Positions 16,407-24,298 of a stretch of 64,000 bases of DNA are shown here, one piece after another (positions within the stretch are counted from its first letter, which is position 1; the number at the start of each line of letters is the position of its first letter). The DNA lies in NCBI GenBank assembly GCA_945925985.1, contig CAMELV010000011.1, forward strand, positions 1-64,000, read 5' to 3'. The translations under genes were made by a program, and so were the position numbers. The notes under the pieces are model-generated. The model did no database searches, was not told the DNA's origin, and worked only from the letters and a program-made list of their open reading frames with translations. Source of the stretch: Comamonas sp. lk (GTDB lineage: Bacteria; Pseudomonadota; Gammaproteobacteria; Burkholderiales; Burkholderiaceae_C).

Positions 16407-16460
16407 GCGAAAATGGGTGACCAACCCGCCTGTCATCCACCCTATGACGCAGGATCGCCG

Positions 16461-16958
16461 ATGAAATTGATACACCGCATGGGCCGTCTCGTCGGCCGCT
16501 TTTCCGACCACTTGATAGGGTGGTTATTGTTGATCAGTGTGCTCCTCAACCTGGCGCAGGTGTTCACACGGTATGCGCTCAATGCGCCGCTGTTCTGGAC
16601 CGAGGAGATGGTGCGTTACACCACGGTCTGGCTGACCTTTGCTGGCGCGGCCGCAGCCAGCCTGTATGGCGACCATATGGATATGAACCTCTTTGCCGAG
16701 GTGAAAAACCCGCGTTTTCAGGCCTGGCATCAGGCCGCACTCCAATGCGTCGTGCTCGTGTTTTGCGTGCTCATCGTCTGGCAGGGCACCAAGTTTTGCC
16801 TCCTCAATGGCATGCAGACCTCGCCGGCAATCGGGCTGGAGATGGTCTACGTTTACGGCGCAACCACAGTGGGCGGGGTGATGCTGGCCGTGGTCAGCCT
16901 GCATAAGATTGCCGCCGCACTCTGGCCCGAGTCCGATGTGATGGAGGTTTCAGCATGA
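16461..16958 (+). CDS. TRAP transporter small permease (DctQ), system 2
   Basis: 165 residues with four predicted membrane helices: about residues 16-36, 48-68 (following PLFWTEEMVRYT, the DctQ landmark), 85-107 and 125-148. It bridges the solute-binding protein and the large permease in the inner membrane. ATG 16461 is preferred over an upstream in-frame start because GGATCG precedes it and the protein begins with a normal charged N-terminus. The stop overlaps the dctM start (ATGA). Confidence 0.85.
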   Translation: MKLIHRMGRLVGRFSDHLIGWLLLISVLLNLAQVFTRYALNAPLFWTEEMVRYTTVWLTFAGAAAASLYGDHMDMNLFAEVKNPRFQAWHQAALQCVVLVFCVLIVWQGTKFCLLNGMQTSPAIGLEMVYVYGATTVGGVMLAVVSLHKIAAALWPESDVMEVSA

Positions 16959-18229
16959 TCGCGATCGCTATTGTCCTCACCTTGCTGCTGGTGGTCGGGC
17001 TGCCGATCAGCTATGCGTTTGCGTTGGCGGGCTCTTTCGCGCTGTGGTTTACCGGCGAACAGCAGCTCAACGTGATCTCGCGCATGTTCTCAGGGCTGGA
17101 TACTTTCGTGCTGATGGCGGCACCCTTCTACGTCTTTGCTGGCGAATTGATGAACCGGGGCGGCATCAGCGAGCGCATCATCCATCTGGCGCAGATCCTG
17201 GTCGGACGCGTCCGCGCCGGCACCGCCTATGCCGCGATTCTGGCGTCCGTGATGTTCTCCGGAATCTCTGGCACTGCTGTGGCAGACATCGCCGCTTTAG
17301 GCAATATCTTTATCAACGGCATGGCCAAAGAGGGTTACAGCAAGTCATTCTCCGCCGCCGTGGTCGTGGCAGCGTCGGTGATCGGACCCATCATTCCACC
17401 CTCGGTGATCATGGTGTTGTACGCCGCGGTGGCCGACATCTCCGTGCTCAAGCTCTTCCTGGCGGGCATCGTGCCGGGTCTCTTGTTGGGGGTTGCCTGT
17501 GCGCTTGTCGTATTCTGGCGGGGCCGTCGTGGCGATATGCCGGTTTCGACGATCAAGATTGAAAAGGCCGAAATACCGCGCCTGGCCCGCGACGGGTTGC
17601 TGGTCATGAGCCTGCCCGCATTTATTGTTTTGGGAACCATCTCCGGCGCCTTCACCCCCACCGAGGCCGGTGGCATCGCCGTGATCTACGCGGCATTTCT
17701 TGGCGCCTTTGTGTTCCGCACTTTGAATTTCTCAGGCTTCCTGCAGGCGGCACGCAATTCCGCGCGCCTGACCGCGGGCCTGTTTCTGCTGATTGCTGCG
17801 GTCGAGGTGGTGAACTATGTCTTGATCCTGGCTGGCGTGGCCGAAGGCACGGCGGCTGTGGTCTCCGTTTTCAAGGACTATCCCAATACCTTTCTGCTCG
17901 TCTGTGTGCTTGCCTTTTTGGTCGTTGGGCTGGCGCTCGATGCGGGTCCTGCCTTGCTGCTGCTGGCGCCTGTGCTGTTGCCCATCACCCGAAGCATGGG
18001 CATCGACGACATCCATTTTTCGATGGTGATGATCGTCAGCGTGACGCTCGGCCTGATATCCCCGCCGGTAGGCATCTGTCTTTTCGTGGCCTGCAAGATC
18101 GGCAACATCACCATGCGTGCGCTTTGGTCGGAACTGGCACTGTTCTTTTATGCCGAGATCGCGCTCATTGTGGTGCTGGTGTACTTTCCGGTGCTGTCTA
18201 CCGGGCTGCCAAACCTGTTCCGCGGTTGA
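16955..18229 (+). CDS. TRAP transporter large permease (DctM), system 2
   Basis: 424 residues, the normal DctM length, with about 11-12 hydrophobic helices. Family landmarks: APFYVFAGELMNRGG, MFSGISGTAVADIAALG, VIGPIIPPSVIMVLY and GLISPPVGICLFVACKI. It catalyses ion-coupled uptake of the acid presented by DctP. The start codon overlaps the dctQ stop. Its sequence is clearly different from the DctM half of system 1, so the two transporters probably take different substrates. Confidence 0.9.
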   Translation: MIAIAIVLTLLLVVGLPISYAFALAGSFALWFTGEQQLNVISRMFSGLDTFVLMAAPFYVFAGELMNRGGISERIIHLAQILVGRVRAGTAYAAILASVMFSGISGTAVADIAALGNIFINGMAKEGYSKSFSAAVVVAASVIGPIIPPSVIMVLYAAVADISVLKLFLAGIVPGLLLGVACALVVFWRGRRGDMPVSTIKIEKAEIPRLARDGLLVMSLPAFIVLGTISGAFTPTEAGGIAVIYAAFLGAFVFRTLNFSGFLQAARNSARLTAGLFLLIAAVEVVNYVLILAGVAEGTAAVVSVFKDYPNTFLLVCVLAFLVVGLALDAGPALLLLAPVLLPITRSMGIDDIHFSMVMIVSVTLGLISPPVGICLFVACKIGNITMRALWSELALFFYAEIALIVVLVYFPVLSTGLPNLFRG

Positions 18230-18265
18230 CACGCTTGCCGTTGTGACACCCGAGCCAAACGAAAT

Positions 18266-19168
18266 GTGCCGACCGTGAAGTTGGTCCGTGCAACCGGCCT
18301 TGCTGGTGTTCTTTATATGCTGATGGCCGGGCTGTGTTTTTCGATCCTCGACACCACCGCCAAGTACGTTGTTGCCAGTGTCACGCTGGTGATGATGCTG
18401 TCGATCCGCTTCTTGGTGCAGGCTCTGGTTTCAACGCTGGTCTTGTTGCCATTACACGGCCGCGCGCTGCTCCGGATCAGCCAACCCCGTTTGCAGCTGT
18501 TGCGTGGGGCCTTGCTGGCTGCCAGCACGGTGATGGCGGTGTCTGGGCTCAAGCTAATGCCCATTGGGGAGTTCACTGCCATTGTCATGGTCACGCCCAT
18601 GCTGGTGACGGTACTGGCTGTGACGGTGCTCAAGCAAGGCATCGCGCCGATACAGTGGCTGTTTGTCACGGGCGGGCTGTTTGGCACACTAATGATCATC
18701 AAACCCAGTGAGCAAAGTTTGGGGTGGGGCGCCTTGCTGCCAATAGGTTGCCTGCTTTCTAACTCACTTTTTCAGCTGCTGACCAGCTGCCTTCGGCGGT
18801 ATGACAGCGCCGCCAGCACCCATTTTTGCAGCGTCTGGTTTTGTGCAGTCTTGGCGGCGATTGCATTGCCCATGGGTTGGCAGGCTCTGGATTCTTACAG
18901 GCTCTGGGGACTGATGCTGCTCATGGGCCTTATGGGTGCGGCCGGTCATTTTGTGTTGACCCAGGCTTACCAGCACGCGCCGACTGTGGTGTTGATGCCC
19001 TTCATGTATGGCCACATTGGCTTTGCCGTGCTCGGTGGCTGGTTGGTGTTCGACCACATCCCCGATCAGTGGGCCTTCCTTGGCATGCTGGTGATCGCCG
19101 CCAGCGGGATGGCCAGCGCCTGGTTGACGGCCCGCATCAGCGTTCAAGCCAAGGAGGTTCAGGTATGA
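18266..19168 (+). CDS. DMT-superfamily (EamA) transporter
   Basis: 300 residues, ten hydrophobic helices arranged as two EamA repeats (about 15-145 and 155-290), with the typical LKLMPIGEFTAIVMV and GAAGHFVLTQAYQHAP segments. EamA proteins mostly export small metabolites. Position between a TRAP system and a dehydratase suggests export or relief of an acid intermediate. The GTG at 18266 has a weak ribosome-binding site; GTG 18275 or ATG 18317 are alternatives. The stop overlaps the next ATG. Confidence 0.75.
   Translation: MPTVKLVRATGLAGVLYMLMAGLCFSILDTTAKYVVASVTLVMMLSIRFLVQALVSTLVLLPLHGRALLRISQPRLQLLRGALLAASTVMAVSGLKLMPIGEFTAIVMVTPMLVTVLAVTVLKQGIAPIQWLFVTGGLFGTLMIIKPSEQSLGWGALLPIGCLLSNSLFQLLTSCLRRYDSAASTHFCSVWFCAVLAAIALPMGWQALDSYRLWGLMLLMGLMGAAGHFVLTQAYQHAPTVVLMPFMYGHIGFAVLGGWLVFDHIPDQWAFLGMLVIAASGMASAWLTARISVQAKEVQV
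19151..19157 (+). promoter_or_regulatory. Strong ribosome-binding site for dehydratase copy 2
   Basis: AAGGAGG, a full Shine-Dalgarno match, 7 bases ahead of the ATG at 19165. It lies inside the EamA gene and settles the start of the dehydratase, which a much longer open frame would otherwise leave ambiguous. Confidence 0.8.
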
Positions 19169-20328
19169 AAATTGTCAAATTGGAAACTTTTCTGGCCAAC
19201 TGTGGCCTTCGCAATTACTTGTTTGTCCGGCTGCGCACCGACACCGGGCTGACCGGGCTGGGCGAGGCGACGCTGGAGTGGCAGGAAATGTCAGTCCACA
19301 CGCTGATGCATGAATGGGCCGAGGAGCGCATTTTGGGCGTCTGTCCTTTCGACATTGAAAAAGTGTTCGGAGACCTGATCCGCGACCAGTATCAAGGCGG
19401 CGCCACCGTGATGACCGTGATCAGCGCGCTCGAAATTGCCTGCTGGGACATCGTGGGCAAGGCCTGCGGGCAGCCCGTCTATCGGTTGCTGGGCGGGCAA
19501 GCCCGGGACAGCTTGCCGGTCTACGCCAACGGTTGGTACGGTAGCGCCAGGACGCCCCAGGACTACGCCGACAAGGCGCGTCAGGTGGTGGCGATGGGCT
19601 ACGACGGCATGAAGTTTGACCCCTTTGAGCAGGCCTGGAAAACGCTCGATCAGGCCGCGATGCAGTCCGCCGAGGATACCGTCGCGGCGGTTCGACAGGC
19701 TGTGGGGGATCGCGTGAGCTTGATGATCGAGGTGCACGGCCGGCTCTCGGCCGGTTCTGCCATCGAGATGGGCCGGCGCCTGGCCAAGTACAACCCGGCC
19801 TGGTACGAGGAACCGGTCAGCCCGCACAGTCTTGATTTGCTGGCGGAGGTTCACCGTGCGCTGCCCTTTCCGGTGGCTGCTGGTGAGCGGCTCTACATGC
19901 TTGAAGAATTTGCCCGGTTGGCAAACTTGCGGGCCTGTGATGTGGCTCAGCCCGATCTGGCCCACTGTGGTGGCTTGTGGATGGGCAAAAAAATAGCCGC
20001 GCTATGCCAGCCGCAAGATATTCGTTTGGCGCCGCACTGTTCGATTGGTCCAGTCGCCCTGTGCGCTGCCATCCACTTTGGCTGGTCGACGCCGCAGGTG
20101 ATGGTCCAGGAAAACTTTGGCGACTTCGATGCCCCATGGCGCAGCGAATTGGTGTCTGGCTGGACGCCGATGAAGGACGGCCGATATGTGTTGCCCAACA
20201 AGCCAGGGCTGGGCATTGAACTCGATGACGCAGCCTGCGCGAGGCACCCCTTCGTCAAACATGCGTTTCCCTCGCTCTGGGACAGACGCTGGCTGGCGGA
20301 ATTCACTAAATCCGGGGTGAGCGCATGA
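19165..20328 (+). CDS. Enolase-superfamily sugar-acid dehydratase, copy 2
   Basis: 387 residues. Same layout as copy 1: ISALEIACWDIVGKA, the strand DGMKFDPFE, metal ligands in LMIEVHGRL (Glu in place of the usual Asp, with the adjacent His), WYEEPVSP and VAAGERLY, then APHCSIGPVA. The last ligand segment and the EVHG motif differ from copy 1, so the two probably act on different acids. It overlaps the EamA stop upstream and the hydroxyacid dehydrogenase start downstream. The chemistry expected is dehydration of an aldonate-type acid to a 2-keto-3-deoxy acid. Confidence 0.85.
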   Translation: MKIVKLETFLANCGLRNYLFVRLRTDTGLTGLGEATLEWQEMSVHTLMHEWAEERILGVCPFDIEKVFGDLIRDQYQGGATVMTVISALEIACWDIVGKACGQPVYRLLGGQARDSLPVYANGWYGSARTPQDYADKARQVVAMGYDGMKFDPFEQAWKTLDQAAMQSAEDTVAAVRQAVGDRVSLMIEVHGRLSAGSAIEMGRRLAKYNPAWYEEPVSPHSLDLLAEVHRALPFPVAAGERLYMLEEFARLANLRACDVAQPDLAHCGGLWMGKKIAALCQPQDIRLAPHCSIGPVALCAAIHFGWSTPQVMVQENFGDFDAPWRSELVSGWTPMKDGRYVLPNKPGLGIELDDAACARHPFVKHAFPSLWDRRWLAEFTKSGVSA

Positions 20329-21347
20329 GCTGGCGCGTGCTGCGACTCAATGCCAAAACTTATCCGGTCGAGCCCGGGGAGTATGCGGCGCTCGCCGATG
20401 CCGGTGCCGAGTTGGTGGCGGTGGAAGGCCGGACTGAGGCCGATATTCTGGCTGCTGCCGCGGGCTGCGATGCGCTGATGGTGGTCTCGTCCTATGTGCC
20501 GGCGACCGTGGTCAGGCAGTTGCCCAAGTGCCGCACCATCGCCCGTTTGGGCGCTGGTACCGATCGAATCGATATTGAGGCCGCGACCCAAGCTGGCATG
20601 GTCGTTAGCAATGTGCCTGATTTTTGCCTAGGCGAGCAGGCCGACCACACCATGGCCCTGCTGCTGTCATTCGCGCGCCGCCTGCCCTTCATGCAGCAGG
20701 CGATGCGAGAAGGTAATTTTTCAGCCCGACAACACGCTGGCGTGCATCGGCTCGCTGGCCGGCAATTGGGCCTGATCGGATTTGGCGCCAGCGCCCAGGC
20801 CGTAGCGCGCAGGGCGACAGCCTTTGGGCTGCAGGTTCAGGCCTGGACCCGAAACCCCGGCAATTACCACAGCGTCGCCGAGCAACTTGGTGTTCGGCTG
20901 GTCGATTTATCCAGCTTGCTGCAAACCAGTCACTTCATCTCGATTCACCTGCCCTTGACACCGCAAACCCGTCATCTGCTTGGTGCGGCTGAGTTGGCGC
21001 TCATGCGGCCCGATGCGGCCTTGGTGAACACCTCCCGTGGCGCCATCATCGACGAGCCTGCCCTGGTTGATGCGCTCCAGCGAGGCGCTATTGCCGGAGC
21101 CGCACTTGATGTTTTTTCGTCGATAGATGTGTTTGCCCCGTCAGCCCCGCCGCCGCAGCACCCCTTGCTGGCCATGGACAACGTCATCGCAACGCCACAC
21201 AGTGCCGGTAGCTCGGTTGAATCCACCCGCGAGTCCAAGGAGCGCGGCGCGCAGCATGCTGCCGCAGTGTTGCTGGGACGTTGGCCCGCCCATGTGGTGA
21301 ACCCTTCGGTCCAGCCCCGATGGCCACTTCGGCGCCACCAGCCCTGA
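20325..21347 (+). CDS. D-2-hydroxyacid dehydrogenase family protein, copy 2 (variant active site)
   Basis: 340 residues. NAD-binding region LGLIGFGASAQAVA has Ala in place of the third glycine. The Arg of VNTSRGAIID and the His of TPHSAGSS are present. The catalytic Glu normally found after LDVF (as in copy 1, VFDPEPLP) is missing: the sequence is LDVFSSIDVFAPSAPPP, with several extra residues. Family members pair that Glu with the catalytic His, so activity may be altered. Start overlaps the dehydratase stop (ATGA). Confidence 0.8.
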   Translation: MSWRVLRLNAKTYPVEPGEYAALADAGAELVAVEGRTEADILAAAAGCDALMVVSSYVPATVVRQLPKCRTIARLGAGTDRIDIEAATQAGMVVSNVPDFCLGEQADHTMALLLSFARRLPFMQQAMREGNFSARQHAGVHRLAGRQLGLIGFGASAQAVARRATAFGLQVQAWTRNPGNYHSVAEQLGVRLVDLSSLLQTSHFISIHLPLTPQTRHLLGAAELALMRPDAALVNTSRGAIIDEPALVDALQRGAIAGAALDVFSSIDVFAPSAPPPQHPLLAMDNVIATPHSAGSSVESTRESKERGAQHAAAVLLGRWPAHVVNPSVQPRWPLRRHQP

Positions 21348-21389
21348 CCTCAGGCTGAACCCGGGTCGCCAATCGGGTATCGTGTCGGT

Positions 21390-22157
21390 ATGACACGTGA
21401 ACTCCCGATGACCTCGCCAGACCGCATCGAGGCTGTGGACGCCCTGCGTGGCGTTGCCATGCTTTGGATGACAGCCTTTCATTTTTGCTTCGACCTGAAC
21501 CACTTCGGTCACATTCAGCAGAACTTCTACCTTGATCCGTTCTGGACCTGGCAGCGCAGCGCCATCGTCAGCCTGTTTTTGTTGTGTGCTGCCCTGGGGC
21601 AGGCGATTGCGGTGGCACAGGGGCAAAGTTGGTCGCGCTTTTGGCGGCGCTGGTTTCAGGTGGCAGGCTGTGCGCTGTTGGTCACGGCGGGGTCCTGGCT
21701 GATGTACCCTCAAAGTTTCATCTATTTTGGGGTGCTGCACGGCATGGCGGTGCTACTCGTTATTGCCCGCCTGACTGCCCACTGGGGGCGATGGCTGTGG
21801 CTGCTGGGGGCGGTGGCGCTGGCGCTGCCATGGGCTGCGCAGCCGCTGTTGGCCGGGGCACTGGCGCCCTGGGCCGAGCCCCTGAACAGCCCTGCGCTGA
21901 ACTGGCTGGGGCTGATCACGCGCAAACCCGTTGCCGAGGACTACGTGCCGGTGTTGCCCTGGTTGGGCATGGTGTGGTGGGGTATCGCTGCGGGTCAGTG
22001 GCTGCTAAAGACAGACTGGCTGCGGCAATGGCAGCCACCGGGTGGTGCCGGCCGGCGACTCGCGGCGCTGGGTCGCTGGAGCCTGAGCTACTACATGCTG
22101 CACCAGCCGGTGCTGATTGGCGCCCTGATGGCGCTGAGCTGGGTGGCTGGTCGCTAA
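21390..22157 (+). CDS. DUF1624/HGSNAT-like membrane acyltransferase-family protein
   Basis: 255 residues, about seven membrane helices. The N-terminal RIEAVDALRGVAMLWMTAFH with FDLNHFG is the signature of the heparan-alpha-glucosaminide N-acetyltransferase-like family found in many bacteria, where the role is mostly unassigned. ATG 21408 (MTSPDR) is an alternative start. It is 40 bases beyond the hydroxyacid dehydrogenase and converges with the ppiC gene. I would not assign it to the sugar-acid pathway on position alone. Confidence 0.75.
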   Translation: MTRELPMTSPDRIEAVDALRGVAMLWMTAFHFCFDLNHFGHIQQNFYLDPFWTWQRSAIVSLFLLCAALGQAIAVAQGQSWSRFWRRWFQVAGCALLVTAGSWLMYPQSFIYFGVLHGMAVLLVIARLTAHWGRWLWLLGAVALALPWAAQPLLAGALAPWAEPLNSPALNWLGLITRKPVAEDYVPVLPWLGMVWWGIAAGQWLLKTDWLRQWQPPGGAGRRLAALGRWSLSYYMLHQPVLIGALMALSWVAGR

Positions 22158-22162
22158 CCACC

Positions 22163-22182
22163 AGCGCCACCCAGAGGGCGCT
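22163..22182. terminator. Shared hairpin between convergent genes
   Basis: AGCGCC and GGCGCT are separated by an 8-base loop in the 24-base gap between two convergent genes; the right arm touches the ppiC stop codon. No T-run is evident on either side, so it is a weak bidirectional terminator candidate. Confidence 0.35.
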
Positions 22183-22967
22183 TACTCGATCTTGGCCTTG
22201 GCCCGCAGTTCTTCCTGGAATTTGCCCAGCTTTTGTTGTTCAAGCTGCTGTTTGATTTGAGGCTTGACATCGTCAAACTTGGGCAACTGTGTATCGCGAA
22301 CATCGTCCAGCCGGATGATGTGGAAGCCGAACTGGGTCTTGACGGGCGTTTCGGTCAGCTTGCCCTTGGCCAGCTTGGTCAGCGCGTCTGAAAATTCAGC
22401 CACATAGTTACCGGCACTGGCCCAGTCCAGATCGCCGCCGTTGGCGCCAGAGCCTGGGTCTTTGCTCGACTTCTTGGCAATCTCTTCAAACTTGCCGCCT
22501 TTTTTCAGCTGGGCAAGAATGGCCTTGGCTTCAGCTTCCTTGGCCACCAAGATGTGGCGGGCTCGATACTCTTTGCCCCCATTGGCTGCGGCGTATTTGT
22601 CGTACTCGGCCTTGACGTCAGCGTCGGTCACCGGGCTGGTCTTCTGGAAGTTGCCGAACAGTTCGCGGATCAGCAGGGTTTGGCGTGCCAGCTCCATCTG
22701 GACTTTATAGTCCTCGGTCGCATCCAGGCCTTGCTTTTGGGCTTCTTGAATAAAGATCTCGCGGGCGATCACTTCGTCGCGCAACTGGCCCTGCATCTCG
22801 GGTGTGACCGGACGGCCAGACTTGGCGACCTGTTGAGCCAGGGCCTCGACCCGCGCGACGGGTACGGCCTTGCCGTTAACGATCGCGACGTTTTGGGCCA
22901 GCGCCAGTGGGGTCAGGCCGCCGATGAGCAGGGCGCTGACCAAAGTTGAAATCAGGGTGCGTTTCAT
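22182..22967 (-). CDS. Periplasmic peptidyl-prolyl isomerase, parvulin/PpiC family
   Basis: 261 residues from the ATG at 22967 (MKRTLISTL), which begins a clean signal peptide ending PLALAQ; an upstream in-frame start would bury it. Residues ~25-125 form the SurA/PrsA-like helical chaperone part. Residues ~130-225 are the parvulin domain (ARHILVAKEAEAKAI, GGDLDWAS and TQFGFHIIRLDD). The charged helical tail is Gln/Lys-rich. It helps fold exported or outer-membrane proteins. It is the last gene of a leftward group with bolA, yciB, msrB and selO. Confidence 0.85.
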   Translation of the reverse strand: MKRTLISTLVSALLIGGLTPLALAQNVAIVNGKAVPVARVEALAQQVAKSGRPVTPEMQGQLRDEVIAREIFIQEAQKQGLDATEDYKVQMELARQTLLIRELFGNFQKTSPVTDADVKAEYDKYAAANGGKEYRARHILVAKEAEAKAILAQLKKGGKFEEIAKKSSKDPGSGANGGDLDWASAGNYVAEFSDALTKLAKGKLTETPVKTQFGFHIIRLDDVRDTQLPKFDDVKPQIKQQLEQQKLGKFQEELRAKAKIE

Positions 22968-23032
22968 GAGGAAAAGGTCTCGGGTAATTAAAAAAACAAG
23001 CGACGAGTAACAGGGGCCATCGAGGCCGATTT

Positions 23033-23329
23033 TCACGCAGGCGGTGGGCTTGCTTCGATGGCGAGTGCGTGCAGCCCTTGGTCCATAAAATCTTGCAGCG
23101 CATCATACACAAGGCGATGCCGCGCCAGCGGCGACTTGCCTCGGAAAGCCTCGGCGCTAATGCGGACCCGGAAATGGGTGCCCTGGCCGCTGTCGTTGGC
23201 GCCAACGTGGCCGCTGTGTTGCCAACTCTCGTCCAAAACTTCCAGTTGTAGGGGCTGCAGGGTGTCGATCAGGCGTTGGGTCAGCAGCGCCTCGGTGGGT
23301 GCGCCTGTCGGGGCAGGGATCGTCGTCAT
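23033..23329 (-). CDS. bolA: BolA-family protein
   Basis: 98 residues. [15 protein letters not shown], then [28 protein letters not shown] (given in outline) are the BolA fold: the conserved His residues and the F-x-G-K-S-x-x-x-R-H motif. BolA proteins partner monothiol glutaredoxins in iron-sulfur and redox regulation and may bind DNA. The start overlaps the yciB stop by 4 bases, so the two are cotranscribed. It lies 65 bases upstream of ppiC. Confidence 0.9.
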   Translation of the reverse strand: MTTIPAPTGAPTEALLTQRLIDTLQPLQLEVLDESWQHSGHVGANDSGQGTHFRVRISAEAFRGKSPLARHRLVYDALQDFMDQGLHALAIEASPPPA

Positions 23330-23865
23330 GCCTTCGGCCCGTCGGACTTGAGGTAACGGGCAATGTAAAGCCCCTGGCCCAAGATGAAAACCAGTGGAAA
23401 GGCGTAGCCCCAGAGCTTGAAATTAACCCAGTCTTCGGTGCTGTAGTAGGCAGCCACGTAACCGTTGATGCTGGCCATGAACAAGCAGTAGCCGATCCAG
23501 ATCAGGTTGAGCCGCTGCCACACGGGGTCAGGCAGTTCAAGTTGGCTGCCCAGCAGCAGTTTGAGGAAGTTCTTTTTCAGCAGCCAGACTGTCACCATCA
23601 GCCCGATCGCCATCGCACCGTACAACACGGTCGGCTTCCATTTGATGAATCGGTCGTCGTGCAAGAGCAGGGTCAGTGCGCCAAAGACCAGCACCAGTGC
23701 CAGCGTGATCTTGTGCATCATGGGCAGTCGGCGGTCGATCGCGTAGACCAGCCCCATCTGGACCACGGTCGCCGCCATCAACACGGCGGTGCCCACATAA
23801 ATGTCGTAGAGCTTGTAACTGCCGAAAAACAGCAGTATGGGGAAAAAATCGATCAGCAGCTTCAT
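23326..23865 (-). CDS. yciB: Inner-membrane septation protein A (YciB)
   Basis: 179 residues with five membrane helices. The start [14 protein letters not shown] and the internal [22 protein letters not shown] and [10 protein letters not shown] segments are the YciB/IspZ signature. The family sits in the inner membrane and affects cell-envelope synthesis and division. Its start overlaps the msrB stop (ATGA) and its stop overlaps the bolA start. The yciB-bolA-ppiC order recurs in Burkholderiales, which supports the placement. Confidence 0.9.
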   Translation of the reverse strand: MKLLIDFFPILLFFGSYKLYDIYVGTAVLMAATVVQMGLVYAIDRRLPMMHKITLALVLVFGALTLLLHDDRFIKWKPTVLYGAMAIGLMVTVWLLKKNFLKLLLGSQLELPDPVWQRLNLIWIGYCLFMASINGYVAAYYSTEDWVNFKLWGYAFPLVFILGQGLYIARYLKSDGPKA

Positions 23866-24272
23866 GAAGGTGTGAAGTGTAGCGAGGCCGAGTTCATGCA
23901 GTAGCGCAGGCCGGTCGGTGCAGGGCCGTCCTCAAACACATGGCCGAGGTGCGCGCCACAGTCAGCGCAATGCACCTCGGTGCGCTTTATCCAGAGCAGG
24001 CCGTCCACCTTGGTGCCCACCGCTTCGGGGGCAATCGGCTGGAAGTAGCTGGGCCAACCGGTGCCCGAGTCGAATTTGGCTGCCGCATCAAACAGCGACT
24101 TGTCGCAACAGATGCAGCGGTAGGTGCCGGCGGCGTGCTGCTCGGCCAGCCGCCCCGTAAAGGCGCGCTCGGTGGCCTCGTGGCGCGTGACCTGGTAGGC
24201 CATAGGCTCGGCGCCTTTGTCTTTGAGCAGGGATTGCCACTCGGCGTCGGTCTTGGTAATTTTGTAGGGCAT
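23862..24272 (-). CDS. msrB: Peptide methionine-(R)-S-oxide reductase
   Basis: 136 residues. Zinc ligands are visible as CICC (with the outer cysteines) and [12 protein letters not shown]. The catalytic Cys is in [12 protein letters not shown] near the C-terminus, the RYCxNSxSL motif. [11 protein letters not shown] is also characteristic. It reduces the R epimer of methionine sulfoxide in proteins using thioredoxin. The ATG at 24272 (MPYKITKT) is preferred over a TTG 30 bases upstream. Confidence 0.92.
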   Translation of the reverse strand: MPYKITKTDAEWQSLLKDKGAEPMAYQVTRHEATERAFTGRLAEQHAAGTYRCICCDKSLFDAAAKFDSGTGWPSYFQPIAPEAVGTKVDGLLWIKRTEVHCADCGAHLGHVFEDGPAPTGLRYCMNSASLHFTPS

Positions 24273-24298
24273 GGTGGTTGACAGGGTGAAGGAGGGGT

